From Spongilla lacustris (Eukaryota; Porifera; Demospongiae; Spongillida; Spongillidae): DNA of 64,000 bases. The stretch covers positions 9,071,459 through 9,135,458 of the forward strand of contig OX442423.1 of NCBI GenBank assembly GCA_949361645.1. The letters are read 5' to 3'. Shown in pieces: positions 1 to 12,534 of the stretch. Position 1 is the first letter of the stretch; each line of letters starts with the position of its first letter. The notes beneath the pieces were generated by a model, which saw only the letters and a list, made by a program, of their open reading frames with translations, did no database searches and was not told the origin of the DNA. The position numbers and the translations under genes were made by a program.

Positions 1-524
1 TTTCTGTGCATTTGTTTTATCAATATGAGTTTTTGGTATGAGTACTTTTTACGTAGTTACCTATATTGTTCAATTTAATAAATAAATAAATAAGTTAGAT
101 AAGTAGAGATTATGTTGGAGCTTTTGGATGCAAATAAGATTATATGTGTTGGGAAAATAAATTTATTAGTTCGGTTTAATAACATATTACACTACAAATA
201 GTTCTAATATACATAAAAGTCACGAAGTTTGCATTTCAGCCCACATTATTAAAACTGTTTGTGGTTAATTTGTAAATGATTTTCCTTGGTTGCTGAACAT
301 ATTATGTACACATGTTTGTTGACTGAAAGCCACCCAGCCTTAGCTGATTAATCACCATGGTAATAACAGAAAAGTGATAACATTGTTGTGTAACTTTTAC
401 ACACCAACATATTACGAAGATCCAAAAATGTTGGGGGGAACACACCATTTCTTTATTCAAATGCAACACATTGCTAGGTAAGTGTATGCATTGCACATCT
501 ACAACACAATTACATATCACTGAC
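1..524. repeat. AT-rich interval with a dispersed repeat
   Basis: No coding exon is seen. About 110-310 resembles 36730-36980: both contain TGTTGGAGCTTTTKGATGC and, later, ACTGTTTGTGGTTAATTT. This is probably an old nonautonomous transposon copy. The missing 3' exons of receptor copy 1 would be expected to the left of 525 but are not recognisable here. Confidence 0.35.
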
Positions 525-3500
525 CATATATGGTAGTGCTGTTCTCAGGACCCACAGCTCCATCTCCATTTATGGATGCCACAAAGATGGTGTAACTGGT
601 AGCAGGGACATAGACTTGTTGGACATAGAGACATGGTGAGGTGGTACAGGTAGTAGTGGTAGGACCAACAGAGGCACCATTGCCAACAACCCTCACTGTG
701 TACATGGTCACACTGCCCCTCTGGTGATGGAACAATAACATATAACCTTTAATAACCAGCACTAACTATTCTTACCACAGGTGTCCAGGATGCCTCAAGC
801 TGGTGTAGAGTGTTGTTGGGGTTAAATACTGATACCATCTGTATACCCATAGGAGGGGCTGCCACTGGGGGGAGATAAGTACATGTGCATGTAAGGTAAT
901 TGTGAAAACACGTTACTGACATGGATAGCCAAACCTTTCTCACTAGTGCCCTGTTCTGAGGTACACATATTGTAGGTACAAATAATCATGCCTCTGACCA
1001 TGCAGTAATGTGTACATCTGGTTAGAAATTCTGAACATTACATTAAGTCATTCGGTTCAACAATCTTCAAAGGTTTGGTATGAATGGAACACTACCCAAA
1101 CTTTGAGTCATTTTTCTTTTCTATTGTTGCCCTATACATTGTTTCTTTACCTGGATTAAGGGATCAATTTTAAATGTCCAATGAAAACCTATGCATTATT
1201 GGATTTCACTGCAAATGCTTTCAAGGGTTTTTACAAGGGCTAGCAGCTGATGCTACAATCTCACTGCTACATACTGCGTGAATATATGTGTAATGCCTAG
1301 AGGACATCCATGTGGTACATCCATCCTTACTACAAAGCAGTCACAGTAACCTCACATCATGAAAGAAAGTGAAAGTATGAACACAAACCACCCCCTCATG
1401 CCTCCAATTGGTCATGATCCTTATCCTATTGTCAGTGTACATGAAGCGGAATTCTAGCTTCCAATGCAGACATAAATTGCACTAGCTGTAATTACATGTT
1501 CTTCTGTTGGCTGATGCCACATTGCTGGTCCCAGCACAGTTGATGGCCACCACAGAGACAGTGTAGATTGTGTCACTGGTCAGTCCAGTGAAGGTGTGGG
1601 TGTACAGTGATGATCCATTATCAGGTATGACCACAGGACTACTGCTGTCATTGATACTGACATTGTAGCTGGTAGGAACACCACCAGTAGTGGGAGGGGC
1701 CCAGGCCACTGTTAGCTGGTCCACAGATGGACTATTTAGTGTTATGTTCCCAACAGGACCAGGGGAGGCTGGGAGGGGGAGGAGGAGGAGGAAGAGAGGA
1801 GCAAGACTAAGTGTGTGTCTCATTTTGGAAATCAAAGATAACTATAGTGGTCAGCAGTGATGGCAAGTACATTGCGGTCGGCATGTATGGTGAATAAGTG
1901 AGTGAGTGAATTTTTTACAACCATAGAGATACTAGAAGTACATGCAGAGGGATTGGAAACGAAGGCAATCACTTACTCTCCATTTAGTTCTTGTTTCCAG
2001 GTTACTGTGGACGTTTTAATGGATTTGTACGTTAATATGCTTTGACACTCCAGCCACTTAAAATTCTAAGCGGTTAAGTAATTACCCTCGATTATCAAAA
2101 TAATTCAACATTAAGGTTAGTTTAATAACCATTAATAAGTAATGCAAGATCTGAATATGCAATGGAACAGTATTGATTTCAAGTTACTGAATTCAATAGT
2201 AAGTTATTACCATTTAAGACCATAATTCACTTATAAGTTATTAAGGTTGAAGCTGATAAGGTATAACTAATTTTAATCACCACCACTAATTATTATATTA
2301 TTAAATGAAGTAGGAAACTCCATTCTATTGGTATTGAATTATATAGTGGTGGGTTATTAAAACTCATTAAATTGTAGTGGTCTTTTAGCATTTTCGAGTT
2401 TGATTATTTGTTTTGAATATTAACTAGTAAAACGTCAATGAAATTTCATACCTTTTCAAACTTCCATCAAGGTTTATCTGTTGTTTATAAATCTTGCAAT
2501 TAATTAAAAGTTGTCGTACCTTATTGTGTCACATTAATTGATTGCAAGTTATTTGATAAATAATCGAATTTTAATAATGCGGTTCGTATTTGCCTACCTT
2601 AGTCACTGTATATTCTTACATTCATTTAGAGTGATAATTCCATTAAGAAATTATATTCATTTAAAAGCGTTGCGTTCATTTGTGGACACCCGGTATAAGG
2701 TGGTTGCAATTTGCAATTTTAAACAGTTTTTGGAGTGCTATTACAAAATGATATATCAATAGCTTCCACTATAGTCAAGTCATAGATGCCAGTAAGTGCA
2801 TGGTCGGCCAGCACAGAAACAATCGCGGCACAACGAAGAATCCAACACACTCAAACAATCAAGGCACGCACTTATTACATGAAAGAATGCAAAGTACGCT
2901 TTTATATGACATGTCGTCGAGGAGCAATACACTGCAGCACGAAGCACACTTATGCACATGCACGTGACCGGAGTATTGTAAGTAAATATATTCATCATGG
3001 TTACTGAGGGAAGGGGGGTTGGGACCCATCCTTGGAAGGCGCTATCATATCTGTGGGACCATGGTACGTCACTGATGGGATGGACTACCATGTCTGTGGG
3101 ACCATGGTCCCTGATGGGATGGACTACGTCTGTGGGACCATGGTCACTGATGGGATGGACTACCATGTCTGTGGGACCATGGTCACTGATGGGATGGACT
3201 ACCATGTCTGTGGGACCATGGTCACTGATGGGATGGACTACGTCTGTGGGACCATGGTCACTGATGGGATGGACTACCATGTCTGTGGGACCATTTTATT
3301 CAATTAAAAGCATTGTGCACATGTAATATAATCTCGACCTCACACAAAATCAAAAGCTCTTACCTATGACTGTGATTTGAGTGGTGTTCACAATGACACT
3401 ATTGGCAGACACGTCTTGGGTCCCAGTCTTGATCACTGATGATGTCATACTGCTGGTGGCTGTCACTGACAAGGTACTTGTCAGACATGGTTTGGATGCA

Positions 3501-4484
3501 CCAGGGTCAGCATTGGTAGCTGTGTAGGGTCCACATGGCATGGTCACAGATCTACAAGCATTTGCAGTCTGAGTTAGTACAATGCTATCCGGTGTAGTAG
3601 AACCACTGCATGTTCCAGTGGGCAGTAGCCATATATTACTACCAACAGCAGGCAGGACAGTAGCTGTAAAGGTCACCTGGTCCCCGGGACAGGCTACAGG
3701 AGGACATGAGACCACACCTCCATTAACCTGACATGTGAGGCTCTGGGCATGGACTGGGGAGGAGAACATACAATATGTGATATATACATAGGATGCACCC
3801 AACATACAGACCACACACACACACACACACACAACACCAGTGGCAGATCCAGGGGAGGGGGGGGGGGGGGGGGCTGGGGTATACACCCCCCCCCCCTCGC
3901 AAAACCTGTTATTAAAAATTCATGACTTCTTACGGTACGTACGACGTTACTGAACGTGTTAAAGGCGCAACGATCCTTCCAATAGTGGTAGGTGGAGTGA
4001 TTGTTATAAATGTCCCAGCCCACAGGATGTAGTTAAATATTCCGATCTATATATACAACCTATTGTACTTTGGAATATTTAACTATGGATCGTTGAGCGG
4101 GTACCATATATCGATCGTTATGCCATAGATTATGCCGTTCCATAACGAAGTACTACACGAAAGTCGATCTGGGCAAGTAATTTTTGTCGTATTTACTTTT
4201 TTAGCATGTTACTACGCAATTATGCTATATTTTGTGACTTAAAAGTGCGAAAGTTGCAAAGCAGCTCGATGAGGAGCTTACAGCGCTCCCCCATACCCCC
4301 TTGCTGGTGGTAGGCGTGTCCTGCCACACCCTTTCACTTATATCACTTTGCCTCCCCGCTCCTAAATCCTGGATCTGCCCCTGAACACACACACATACAC
4401 ACACAAGCACACACTACCTTGAGTATGTACTTCTGCACACAATGTTATGAACATCACCACCACCACCACCAGAAACTGCTTCAT
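525..4484 (-). CDS. Ig/FN3 receptor-like gene, copy 1 (5 exons, 3' end not in window)
   Basis: Predicted exons on the minus strand are 4418-4484, 3364-3753, 1496-1768, 776-864 and 525-720, all with GT/AG borders. Exon 1 (67 bp) encodes a hydrophobic signal peptide starting MKQFLVVVVV and ends in phase 1. Exon 2 (390 bp) is a Cys-rich Ig-like domain (LTCQVNGG near its start, CSGSTTPDS and CGPYTATNADPG further on). Exon 3 (273 bp) is an FN3 domain with LTVAWAPP and YNVSIND motifs. Exons 4 and 5 (89 and 196 bp) together form a second FN3 domain joined in phase 0. Exon 5 ends in phase 1 at ATG|GTCAGT, so further exons are expected to the left, but 1-524 holds no recognisable transmembrane exon. 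Exon sizes and phases match copies 2 and 3. The likely role is an extracellular adhesion or recognition receptor; the ligand is unknown. Domain identity is inferred by eye. Confidence 0.8.
3048..3295. repeat. 39-bp minisatellite in intron 2 of receptor copy 1
   Basis: About six to seven units of a 39-bp sequence containing GTCTGTGGGACCATGGTCAC and TGATGGGATGGACTAC, some shortened to about 36 bp. Because 39 is a multiple of three, it produces open frames on both strands, but it lies between exons 2 and 3 of copy 1 and is intronic. The same unit occurs in the same intron of copies 2 and 3. Confidence 0.9.
3838..4383. mobile_element. hAT-like nonautonomous element in intron 1 of copy 1
   Basis: The ends are inverted (CAGTGGCAGATCCAGG on the left; CCTGGATCTGCCCCTG on the right) and are flanked by a 5-bp direct repeat AACAC (3833-3837 and 4384-4388). 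The interior has homopolymeric G and C runs near the left end and no transposase. It sits in intron 1 of receptor copy 1. The flanks are CA-rich, so the 5-bp repeat alone is weak, but the same length is seen at two similar elements nearby. Confidence 0.7.
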
Positions 4485-4489
4485 GGTAT

Positions 4490-5258
4490 TCTATCTGTAA
4501 GATAAGAAATGTTATTACTGCATGCCTCATCCCTCTCTCTTCCCCCAGCATGGATATAGTGAGTTAGAGGGTGTGGTCCAGTTAGAAGGCGTGGTTCCAT
4601 CGCTAATACAGTAGTTTGCTCACAAATAGAATCATCATCCACAAAATAGAGCATTTCACATATGGGGTGGTTTGTAACATAGGCCCAATTTAATTACAGG
4701 ACCACTAAAATTGTTACAATAACATAGGTAACTCGACAAAATCGACCTATCGTGGCCGATAAGCATGTTAAGGACTTTTGAACCATGTTTCACGTCCTAG
4801 ACATGTTATTTAGCAATGCTAGGTCGAGTTTATGGTAACTACGCGTGGTGGTGAATCGAAATCGAATAGCTTCGCTTTGATGCGCAAATTGGCAATTTCG
4901 GGCCAAGCTCCAAAGGACCTGTACAATGAATGTTCACTGTCAGATGTAAAAGGGACGCTAAGCTGGCAGAACGGGAATAAATTTATTTTCTGTACACCGC
5001 GATAGACAAACGTACCCCCGGGATGACGTCCGGTACATTAGACATTAAGGCATGAGACTTGAATCATGCTAGTGCACTGATGCACATCTGTGGCTGCCTA
5101 TCATACACTGTAAAACTAATCAGCTGAAACTAATACCATCTGAACGCAGTCCATGGGCCACATATTATTTTACTACTGTGGCATATACATGATGCAATGT
5201 TGCACTTTTTTTGTACAAGCTGCTACAATGAGGGCAATTATCGCCTAATAAATACATA
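4490..5258. other. Interval upstream of receptor copy 1, no gene seen
   Basis: This lies upstream of the copy-1 start codon on the minus strand, so it should hold that gene's promoter. No TATA box or other element could be assigned with confidence. No coding potential was recognised. Confidence 0.3.
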
Positions 5259-5263
5259 CTGTG

Positions 5264-5988
5264 CAGGGGCGGATCCAGGGTTTTGGGAAAGGGGGGGTCC
5301 AATAAATATATTCACAACTGGGGGAGGGTACGGGAGGGGGCGTGCCCCCTCCCGTGACAGCAATGGGGTCTGGGGCGAAGCCCCAGCCGCTTTTTGCTTT
5401 TGCGTTTATTTAGCATGAAATTCATAGTGATATCCAATACAAACATCATGCGATATCCGGATTACTAGAGCCTGCACTTGCATGGATAGCGACGAGAAAA
5501 CTCTTCATTTTTCACAATGCTATGGTTCCTACTGCTACTTCGTGACGTAAAGCTTTTGTGAATTTGTGCCCGAAGCGTGCACGTGGCCATACACCAGCTA
5601 CATGTCGGTCTATAAACGACTCGCGTATGTTTTACTATAGTATTAGTACTTTTAGTTTGTTTAGCTCCATAGCTACGGTAATAACCTAGGAAAAGAATCT
5701 GAGATCCATCCCATTCACGTCTTTCGATCGCTTACCTCAATTCCTGCTCACACGCACCATTCGATTGATCGCGCGATTAAATTCTAATTAACCACACATG
5801 CAAAATTAAATTTCGTTAATAGGGGAGGATTTAGTTAGATCGATCTAGATCCCGCTTGGCTAGAACAATGTGCAAGCCTGCAAAGGATGGTAACATGCAG
5901 AACGCTGCATAGATTACAGTATGCATTACGTCATTCTTATGCATTACGTCATTCTTCATATAGGAAAGGGGGGGTCCGGACCCCCTGG

Positions 5989-6024
<36 letters not shown>

Positions 6025-6034
6025 TCCGCCCCTG
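5264..6034. mobile_element. hAT-like nonautonomous element, 5-bp target duplication CTGTG
   Basis: The left end reads CAGGGGCGGATCCAGG and the right end TAAATCCGCCCCTG, inverted relative to each other. CTGTG directly flanks both sides (5259-5263 and 6035-6039). The left part has a short G/C-rich palindromic block (GGGGTCTGGGGCGAAGCCCC) that recurs near 63151. The right end carries a run of about 30 C. There is no transposase open frame. Confidence 0.75.
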
Positions 6035-6927
6035 CTGTGGCAGGTGGTCAATCTGATCAACATTTACGCATTGAAAATACGATACCCGACCTCTGTTTGT
6101 GCGTACATCTACATGACGCATTAATGGGTGGCATGTAGTAACTGAGTTTTAACAGTTGCACCCGCTTTATTACCGCCAAGGGAACCTAACCTACTTCCCT
6201 TGACTGATGTGTACAGACTACAGACAATTTCTTATGTGGCAGAAAACTAACATGTTTACGCATTAGTAAGTTATTTACAGAGTACTTGCTTATGAATTTA
6301 AGTGGGGCTTTAGCTGCAGATTGGCTCGTATCTTGGCCACTACATATATCAACAATTTGCTTTTTTCAACAACTTCATGATCAAATACCACTATTTGAGC
6401 AAGAGTCCTATGTCCAGCTGTACTTATGACAAGATATCGAGAGTTACGTTAGTAACTCTCATATAGGATTTGACCCCGATTATGAAGTCATTAAAAAAAC
6501 GGGACCCGCTTATAACGGGACTCTTATCAATCGGATAGCTTAGCTCCTTGTCATCGTCGAACAAGCAGTCCAAAACGAGCAGTTTCGCGTTTGTCTGATG
6601 TCATAAAACCGCGTGGTTGTGGAGAACAAAACGTTTGTTTAAACTCGTACCCAGTCCCACCGTATTTCTCGTTGTTGTTCTTCTTCTTGACCACGCATAA
6701 CTCGAGATAGGAACACTTCTAAGAAATGAAAATCACACCAATAGCTTCAGAATTAATTTGCATTCTCGCTTCTGTGGTCAAAATGTATCGAGGTTACATT
6801 GTATATATCGGTGGTAAGTACACTACATGTACATGTGAACGGTCTGGGCACTACACCTATTAGTGGTAATTAACCTAGTGAAATTGTGGCACGTATCCGG
6901 TTTGGGCACTACCACTATTTACTCGAG

Positions 6928-9116
6928 CAGTGGCGGCGGAACCGGTCAGGCCGACCAGGCCATGGCCTGACCAATCTTGGACCAGAGTTCATTAAATATT
7001 CATATATCATTAATTGTTTATAAACCAATACTCGTAATTCGAGTATATACGTATGCGTAAGCGTACGCGCGCGATGGTATAACAGCTAGTGTAACATATA
7101 TTCACTACGTATACGTAACGGAGGTGTCCTATTGTGTTCGGTAAATAGTATGGCGGGCTCTTGGAGCATCGCCGCTATGAGGCGTGCGGTGTACCCTCAC
7201 TACCAACAGCCTGTGTTGTTGTGTCTTGTTTCTGTATTTAGTACTAAGTGCAAGTACGTGATACAAAATTAGTAATATAATATACGTACATGCAAGTTTT
7301 AGCTTGGAGTTAGCAGCATGTGCGAGTAATGTTCATAAAAAATCTGACAGTACGAAGGTTTCATCATCTGCCGATAAAATATGTCTTTCTGAAGCGTTCT
7401 CTTGGTACGAAGAGCTAGCAGATCATGCCAGTACACATGGTTCCATTCCTGCATGGCTATATGGCTGCCGCATTACAATGAAGGTCAGGATATTGATGCT
7501 GCATGCATCTATTGTGCACCACTGATCTGCTGTCAGAATGAAAGTCGAAGCATAGATATTTGATACATGGATTGGAAACCCAGTAATGAATGTCATTAGC
7601 CAAATGCAATCCGAGTTTCGCCGGAAGTGGTCGTTAGTTGGGGTTTTATGGCTAGCTGTGTATAAGACTGTTCCGAATTTTTTTTTTTAATACAAGCTCA
7701 TAGTACGCACATCTCCATACACCACGACCCACTTTTCAGTCTTCTAATTCACAGGCGTGCATATAAAAACGTGTTACAGTCCCACAAAGTTGAAACAACA
7801 CTACATGCAGTGGGCATTATACATTGATAGCACCGAACACCCTACACTCTATACGAGCTGCACACTACAGACATATGACAGATGTACGTTGGCAACCTAA
7901 TAGCTTTCGTAGGGAAGTATCAGAAACTCCTTAGATGGTTCCTATGCGACTTACCGTACTCACGATACAGTCGCACAAAACCTTGCTGTGTATATAAGTC
8001 AATTATAACATGTTACCCAAAAAATTTAACACAAGCTCATACATAGTTCGACAAGCTAAAAGATACACTTCACCATACACCACGATGTGTGCACTACACT
8101 TTTCAGTCTTTTAATCTTACAGGCGTGCATATGAAAACGTGTTACAGTCGCACAAAGAGTGAGCCTTATATAGCAGCTAACACCGTATACATGCACGCTA
8201 AGAACTACACGCGACAGATACATGTAGGTTAGTCAACCTCATAGCTTTCGTAGTGAAGTATTTGAAACTGCTTAGACGGTTCCTATACGACTTACCATAC
8301 TCACGATACAGTCGCACAAAGCCATCAAGCCGTCTATGAACTATAATCAACGTTCAACCTGCCCTAACAATGAGTAGGGTTGTTTACAGATTGACAACTA
8401 ACCTATACGAACACTTCTTACCAATAAAACACGCGTTAAGTGCTAGAAAAGGGTCAGAAAGCTAGGATGAATTAACTGTACGCCCACGCACCGAAAAAGC
8501 GAAACGCGGATTGCAAATAAATGTTGTACGAGTCCTAATGGATCACGTGAGAGGTTTCCAATCCATGTATCAAATATCTATGGTCGAAGCGAGATGTGCA
8601 GAATGAGATCCATCATTTGTAAGCTATCATAACGTTTCTAGATATCAGTAGACTCAGTACCACTGATTTAACTTGATGCCATTCTATTTCAGATCCCGGC
8701 TCTAGAGGCTTTTGCAACTGGAAGGATGTTACCAATTCGTGAGCTAGGCATATCTATTCCACAAGGATAATGGTTATGCCGGCGCGGCTACAAACTCTTC
8801 AATTAACAAGTGAGCAATCTTTCAATTCTGCGCGATGCGTGTCATGCGTCAGTCGAGTTAAATCGTACCTACGATCCAAAATGACACAGGATCGGCTGAA
8901 TCATTTCATGATCATGATTTCACTGACATCGCAAGGGGTTTGCTAGTGCGAATGGATGCGGACAACAAACATTTGGTCACTTCAATTGATTTATCATCTT
9001 GTCCATGTATTGATTTGAATGTATTAAAATGTGTGTGGTGTGGGCGTGGCATGCTGGGTGTGGCACCATTAATTATTAATGGGCCTGACCAATCAAATAA
9101 CCTTCCGCCGCCTATG
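6928..9116 (+). mobile_element. Decayed hAT-like transposon with 5-bp target duplication TCGAG
   Basis: The terminal inverted repeats are CAGTGGCGGCGGAA on the left and TTCCGCCGCCTATG on the right. TCGAG flanks both sides (6923-6927 and 9117-9121). Near the right end on the plus strand (about 8850-8925) a short frame reads RVKSYLRSKMTQDRLNHF, resembling the C-terminal dimerisation region of hAT transposases. The remaining transposase is unrecognisable. A separate 1032-bp element is nested at 7551-8582. The 5-bp duplication is shorter than the usual 8 bp for hAT, though shorter classes are known. Confidence 0.7.
7551..8582. mobile_element. Nested terminal-inverted-repeat element with 7-bp target duplication
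   Basis: The ends are perfect inverted repeats beginning CATAGATATTTGATACATGG and continuing ATTGGAAACC. They are flanked by GTCGAAG on both sides (7544-7550 and 8583-8589). Inside is an imperfect tandem duplication of about 330 bp (7690-8000 and 8025-8330) sharing TTTTCAGTCTT, CAGGCGTGCATAT and ACGATACAGTCGCACAAA. No coding sequence is seen. The superfamily is unknown; a 7-8 bp duplication with CA-starting ends is reminiscent of P elements, but there is no protein evidence. Confidence 0.75.
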
Positions 9117-9124
9117 TCGAGCCA

Positions 9125-10270
9125 GAACTAACCGGTGAGGTCTCACCGGAACCTCGAGCCTAAACTAAACTTTAAAAAGACAACGATACAACGAACATTC
9201 AGCGACCATGAACAGTGCAGAACATCGGGACGATTCCATCGCTTCTCCTTCGGCGAAAAGAATGCGATTCCACGAACGCACGACCGACAGCCAAACATAC
9301 TGCTGGAAAAAATGCTACCGCAGGAGTAATAGGCTTGGAAAGCTACCAAAACCAATAGGTACGCTCGAATTCAACTGGGTTTGATGTCCATCAGTCAATT
9401 ATGGTCTCCCGCATTTGGACGGGGATTGACTAGAATTTTTGCCCCGGGGGAATTATTCATGATTTCGCATGGCGCAGGAAATTTTATGCGGGCATCTCTT
9501 CTGCTGCTCCACTTAGTATGTGGGGGATTTGAATGGCTAGAATACCCAAGGGGTTGGGGATTTGAAAACCGCAATCTTCAAATCCCCACCTTCGCCCCAT
9601 CTGTGCCCGCACTGGGGGGCCGAGACTGGAGTGGGAGACCATTGATAGGTGCAGCAGTAGAGGTCAGAATTCATTGTGTACGTGGGAAAAACCTGTTAAC
9701 CTTGCCCTGTCATCAATATACATGTATAAGAGGTCTGCCCAGGTCAATTAACAGTTTTAACATGGCTTCTATTTATATTTTGTAGATACATGATTTTATG
9801 AGTAATTGTAATTTCATTGCATGTGTTCATTTTCTGTACCTTTTAGCTTCTCCCTGTATGAACCAAACAAAGCATACTGAGGGAATATAAAGGTAGCCTA
9901 ATAGCATCAGTTCTGTTAAATGGGCTAAATGATGCCTTTTGCAAAATCCACCCATGGTTAGCACAAAAGGTCAGCTGTTTGTGAAGTTAGTGCAGGTGCT
10001 TTGCTTAACAAGGCTGCATAGAAAAAAATAGGTGAATTTCTACATGATATTCGTGCTATTGATGCAATCAAAATCACAGAACCTTTCTTTTGTGATGCCT
10101 CTTACAACCACATAGGGAAGCTTGGTACCCTAATGGTAGGTGTGTGTAATGGCAAACGAGATACCTGCATACCCTTATGTACCCTACTCCTCCCCTTATA
10201 CCTACTACTACCCCTACCCCTCCCAATACCTACCACTACCCTTAATATTACCCCTACTCCTCCCCTTACC
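9125..10270. other. Interval with short unassigned open frames
   Basis: A plus-strand frame from 9208 begins MNSAEHRDDSIASPSAKRMR and stays open for about 58 codons; another at 9381-9785 is 134 codons. Neither resembles a known family to me and neither has clear splice context, so no gene is called. The segment 10180-10275 is rich in CCCCTACTCC-type pyrimidine repeats. Confidence 0.25.
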
Positions 10271-10276
10271 TACCAC

Positions 10277-10434
10277 CATGGGCGCCCCCAGCATTTCTGG
10301 AAAGGTGGGGCCAGGATAGGGTAAGGGGGCGCCATTTGACAGCCAAATATTACTATGGGGGTGTTGTATGCTTTAGGCCGATTCAGCGGGGGGGAGGGGG
10401 GGGGAGGGCATGGCCCCCCCTGGGGGCGCCCATG
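10277..10434. mobile_element. Short terminal-inverted-repeat element (about 158 bp)
   Basis: The ends CATGGGCGCCCCCAG and CTGGGGGCGCCCATG are inverted copies around a G-rich core. The flanks are low-complexity CCTACC sequence, so no target duplication can be assigned. Confidence 0.45.
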
Positions 10435-11009
10435 ACCTACTCCCTACCCCTACTCCTCCCTTTACCTACTACTACCTCTATCCTCCCCTTACCTACTATT
10501 CCCCTGGTGCGTGGAGTGAGGTGACCTCAATGGTCACGTGTGTAATGATGAGGAATTCACTGATACACTACTGTCAGAGTATGAAACATATCTACATGGA
10601 TACTGTTCACAAGTTGAGTTGACACAGATCTCTTTAATTTACATAACACTGTAATAAAGAAAGAGATGGTGGACACTCCTGTTGCTGTCATGAGCATCAA
10701 GAGAGCCAGAGAGAGTAAATGTACTAATACTGAGTATAACATTGTTTATGAATATTATGGTTATGACATGTACATGTAGATATACATGATTACTATGTAA
10801 ATGACATATATACCAAGTTCAGATCGTAGCTGAGTGATCAGTGTTTCTCTATGGTATCATAATTGCAACGTCGAAGGATGGTCCTTTTTGCATTTTAAAA
10901 TGCAAAGTATTCTCTTTCCACTATTGGGATATACATGTATACATGTAAGATTAATAGTGATGAGATGTCTGTTGCTAAGTGAATATATTTAGATGTAGCA
11001 TTGAAAGCA

Positions 11010-11297
11010 TGAATAAAAAGCAATGCATTCTCTATGAGAAAGTTGGTGGTATATAGGATTTGAAGGCAATAGTGGTGTAAAAAGCAGGGAAACAAGGGTT
11101 GAATGATAAGGAAAAACGAAATAGTCCTATATTTAGCACATGCATGAACAATGTATTGTCCTACAATGTGTGCCGGGCTAAATATAGGACTATTTAGTTT
11201 TTCCTTATCATTCAACCCTTGTTTCCCTGCTTTTTACACCACTATTGCCTTCAAATCCTATATACCACCAACTTTCTCAGAGAGAATGTTTTTATTT
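11010..11297. mobile_element. Palindromic MITE
   Basis: The two halves are inverted copies (left TTGAATGATAAGGAAAAACG; right TTTTTCCTTATCATTCAA) with ends AATAAAAAGCAATGC and its near complement. No coding sequence. It is similar in layout to the MITE at 56474-56772, which has the CTTGTTTCC..TGCTTTTT motif. Confidence 0.75.
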
Positions 11298-11309
11298 ACT
11301 TGTAAAAAT

Positions 11310-11525
11310 GATGAAGGATTTGTAGACAGCAATTGAGTCAAAAGTAAGAAACAAGGGATTACGGAAATTACACATTCAATATTATATACCTACATTTAGC
11401 AAGTTCAGGCAGGCAAAGATTTGCTAAATAATGTAGGTCTGTAAAATTTATAAATGACTACATCATTTCCATAATTCCTTGTTTCCTTACTTTTTACTAA
11501 ATTGCTGTGTATAAATCCTACATTT
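11310..11525. mobile_element. Palindromic MITE, GGATTTGTA..TACAAATCC family
   Basis: Inverted halves share GCAATTGAGT, AGTAAGRAAACAAGG and ATTACGGAAAT. Other copies of this family lie at 40877-41115 and 62441-62640. The copy at 62441 has the same right flank as this one, so both sit inside the same larger repeat. Confidence 0.75.
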
Positions 11526-11870
11526 ACGTTTGGCGACCTGATTTATAGTGGAAAAACAAGCTGGTACATTGTAAAAAGGGGCCCAAATGATGCATCAATC
11601 ATCGCTCAGAACAACTGAATGCTTCATTTAGCATGAATCAAGCGCTTCCCAAAAAAAACCCCTAGATACATATCGCTGGAAAATGCCAGAACGGTTTCCC
11701 GGCCAGGTTCAGAATCTAGCTCAGCCAAATCATTTAGAGGTTGGTGCTAAATCCCAACAATCATACTGATCTGCGTTATCCCAAGTGAAAATATCATGAT
11801 ATATGAAAACTCAGTTGACAAGACTGGGGTCACTAAAAACAAAAGTTGTTAGTAGAACGTAAAACACCAT
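11526..11870. repeat. Dispersed repeat shared with 62640-63020
   Basis: Segments such as GGAAAAACAAGCTGGTACAT, ATCATCGCTCAGAACAACT, CATTTAGAGGTTGGTGCT and AAAACTCAGTTGACAAGAC occur in the same order in both places. No coding potential is recognised. It is probably a nonautonomous transposon interior that the flanking MITE inserted into. Confidence 0.65.
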
Positions 11871-12185
11871 ATTTTTTTATCACTTGATGACAATTGTATA
11901 GCCCATGCATCTGTGCAGTTAGATTTTCAATATCACATGTGGTTATTGTTTTTAATTCAAAGAAACATTGAATGTCAATTTTTTTCCCATCCAACTAGGC
12001 CTATCATGATGTCCACTATAATAGCTAGAGAGGAAACATGAACACTGAGGTTCAATAAACACTATCAAAGAATGCTTTGCGCGTTCTTCCTTCTTCCGTG
12101 CTTCCCCAGTTTTCTTCTATTCATCACTTTTGAAGAAGCGTATGCATTCATAGAAGTACCTGGACGTTTAAGTATGAAGTAAGAG

Positions 12186-12529
12186 TGTAAAGCTGACCTG
12201 GAGATCGAGAATGAGGAGTTCAAGGAGAGAACTGGTCGACGAAAAGGTACCAGGATGCAGAGTCCACGGAGTGCGGATGGATGAAAGGGTGCCGGCCGGA
12301 TAACAGTGAAAGGGTGAGAGTAACCCTTTTATCCAGGTCATTTTTGTAAGGAACTCGCCAATATAAAAGGAGTTAGAAGAGAAGACTAAGGGTATGAAGA
12401 GGAGGCAGCGAATATTGATGCTTGCATAGACTATATGCAGTGTGCATGTATACTCTTAAAGATCAATATGTGCCGTTAATTGTCTCGTTGTGTGCGCAAG
12501 CTAAGCGGTGGCGAAGCGAGTTCATAACA
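12186..12529 (+). mobile_element. Solo LTR with 5-bp target duplication AAGAG
   Basis: The sequence starts TGTAAAG and ends CATAACA, and is flanked by AAGAG on both sides (12181-12185 and 12530-12534). A TATA-like box (TATAAAAGG) is near 12362. The region from GGTACCAGG to the end is homologous to the minus-strand LTR at 42505-42817, which has TATAAAAGG at the same relative place and ends CCATAACA. This is a retrotransposon LTR left after recombination between two LTRs. Confidence 0.85.
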
Positions 12530-12534
12530 AAGAG

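Noticed and set aside
1482..1835. Apparent start and signal-like leader (MISKMRHTLSLAPLFLLLLP) before the FN3 domain of copy 1
   Set aside because: The leader is intron sequence containing the polypyrimidine tract before the acceptor at 1769-1770; copies 2 and 3 confirm the exon starts at SPGPVGN.
2780..3326. Frames with repeated HPISDHGPTD or VGPWSLMGWTT
   Set aside because: They come from the 39-bp intronic minisatellite, whose unit is a multiple of three and stays open in several frames on both strands.
9381..9785. 134-codon plus-strand frame
   Set aside because: No recognisable motif, no splice or promoter context, and an unusual mix of residues; likely chance.
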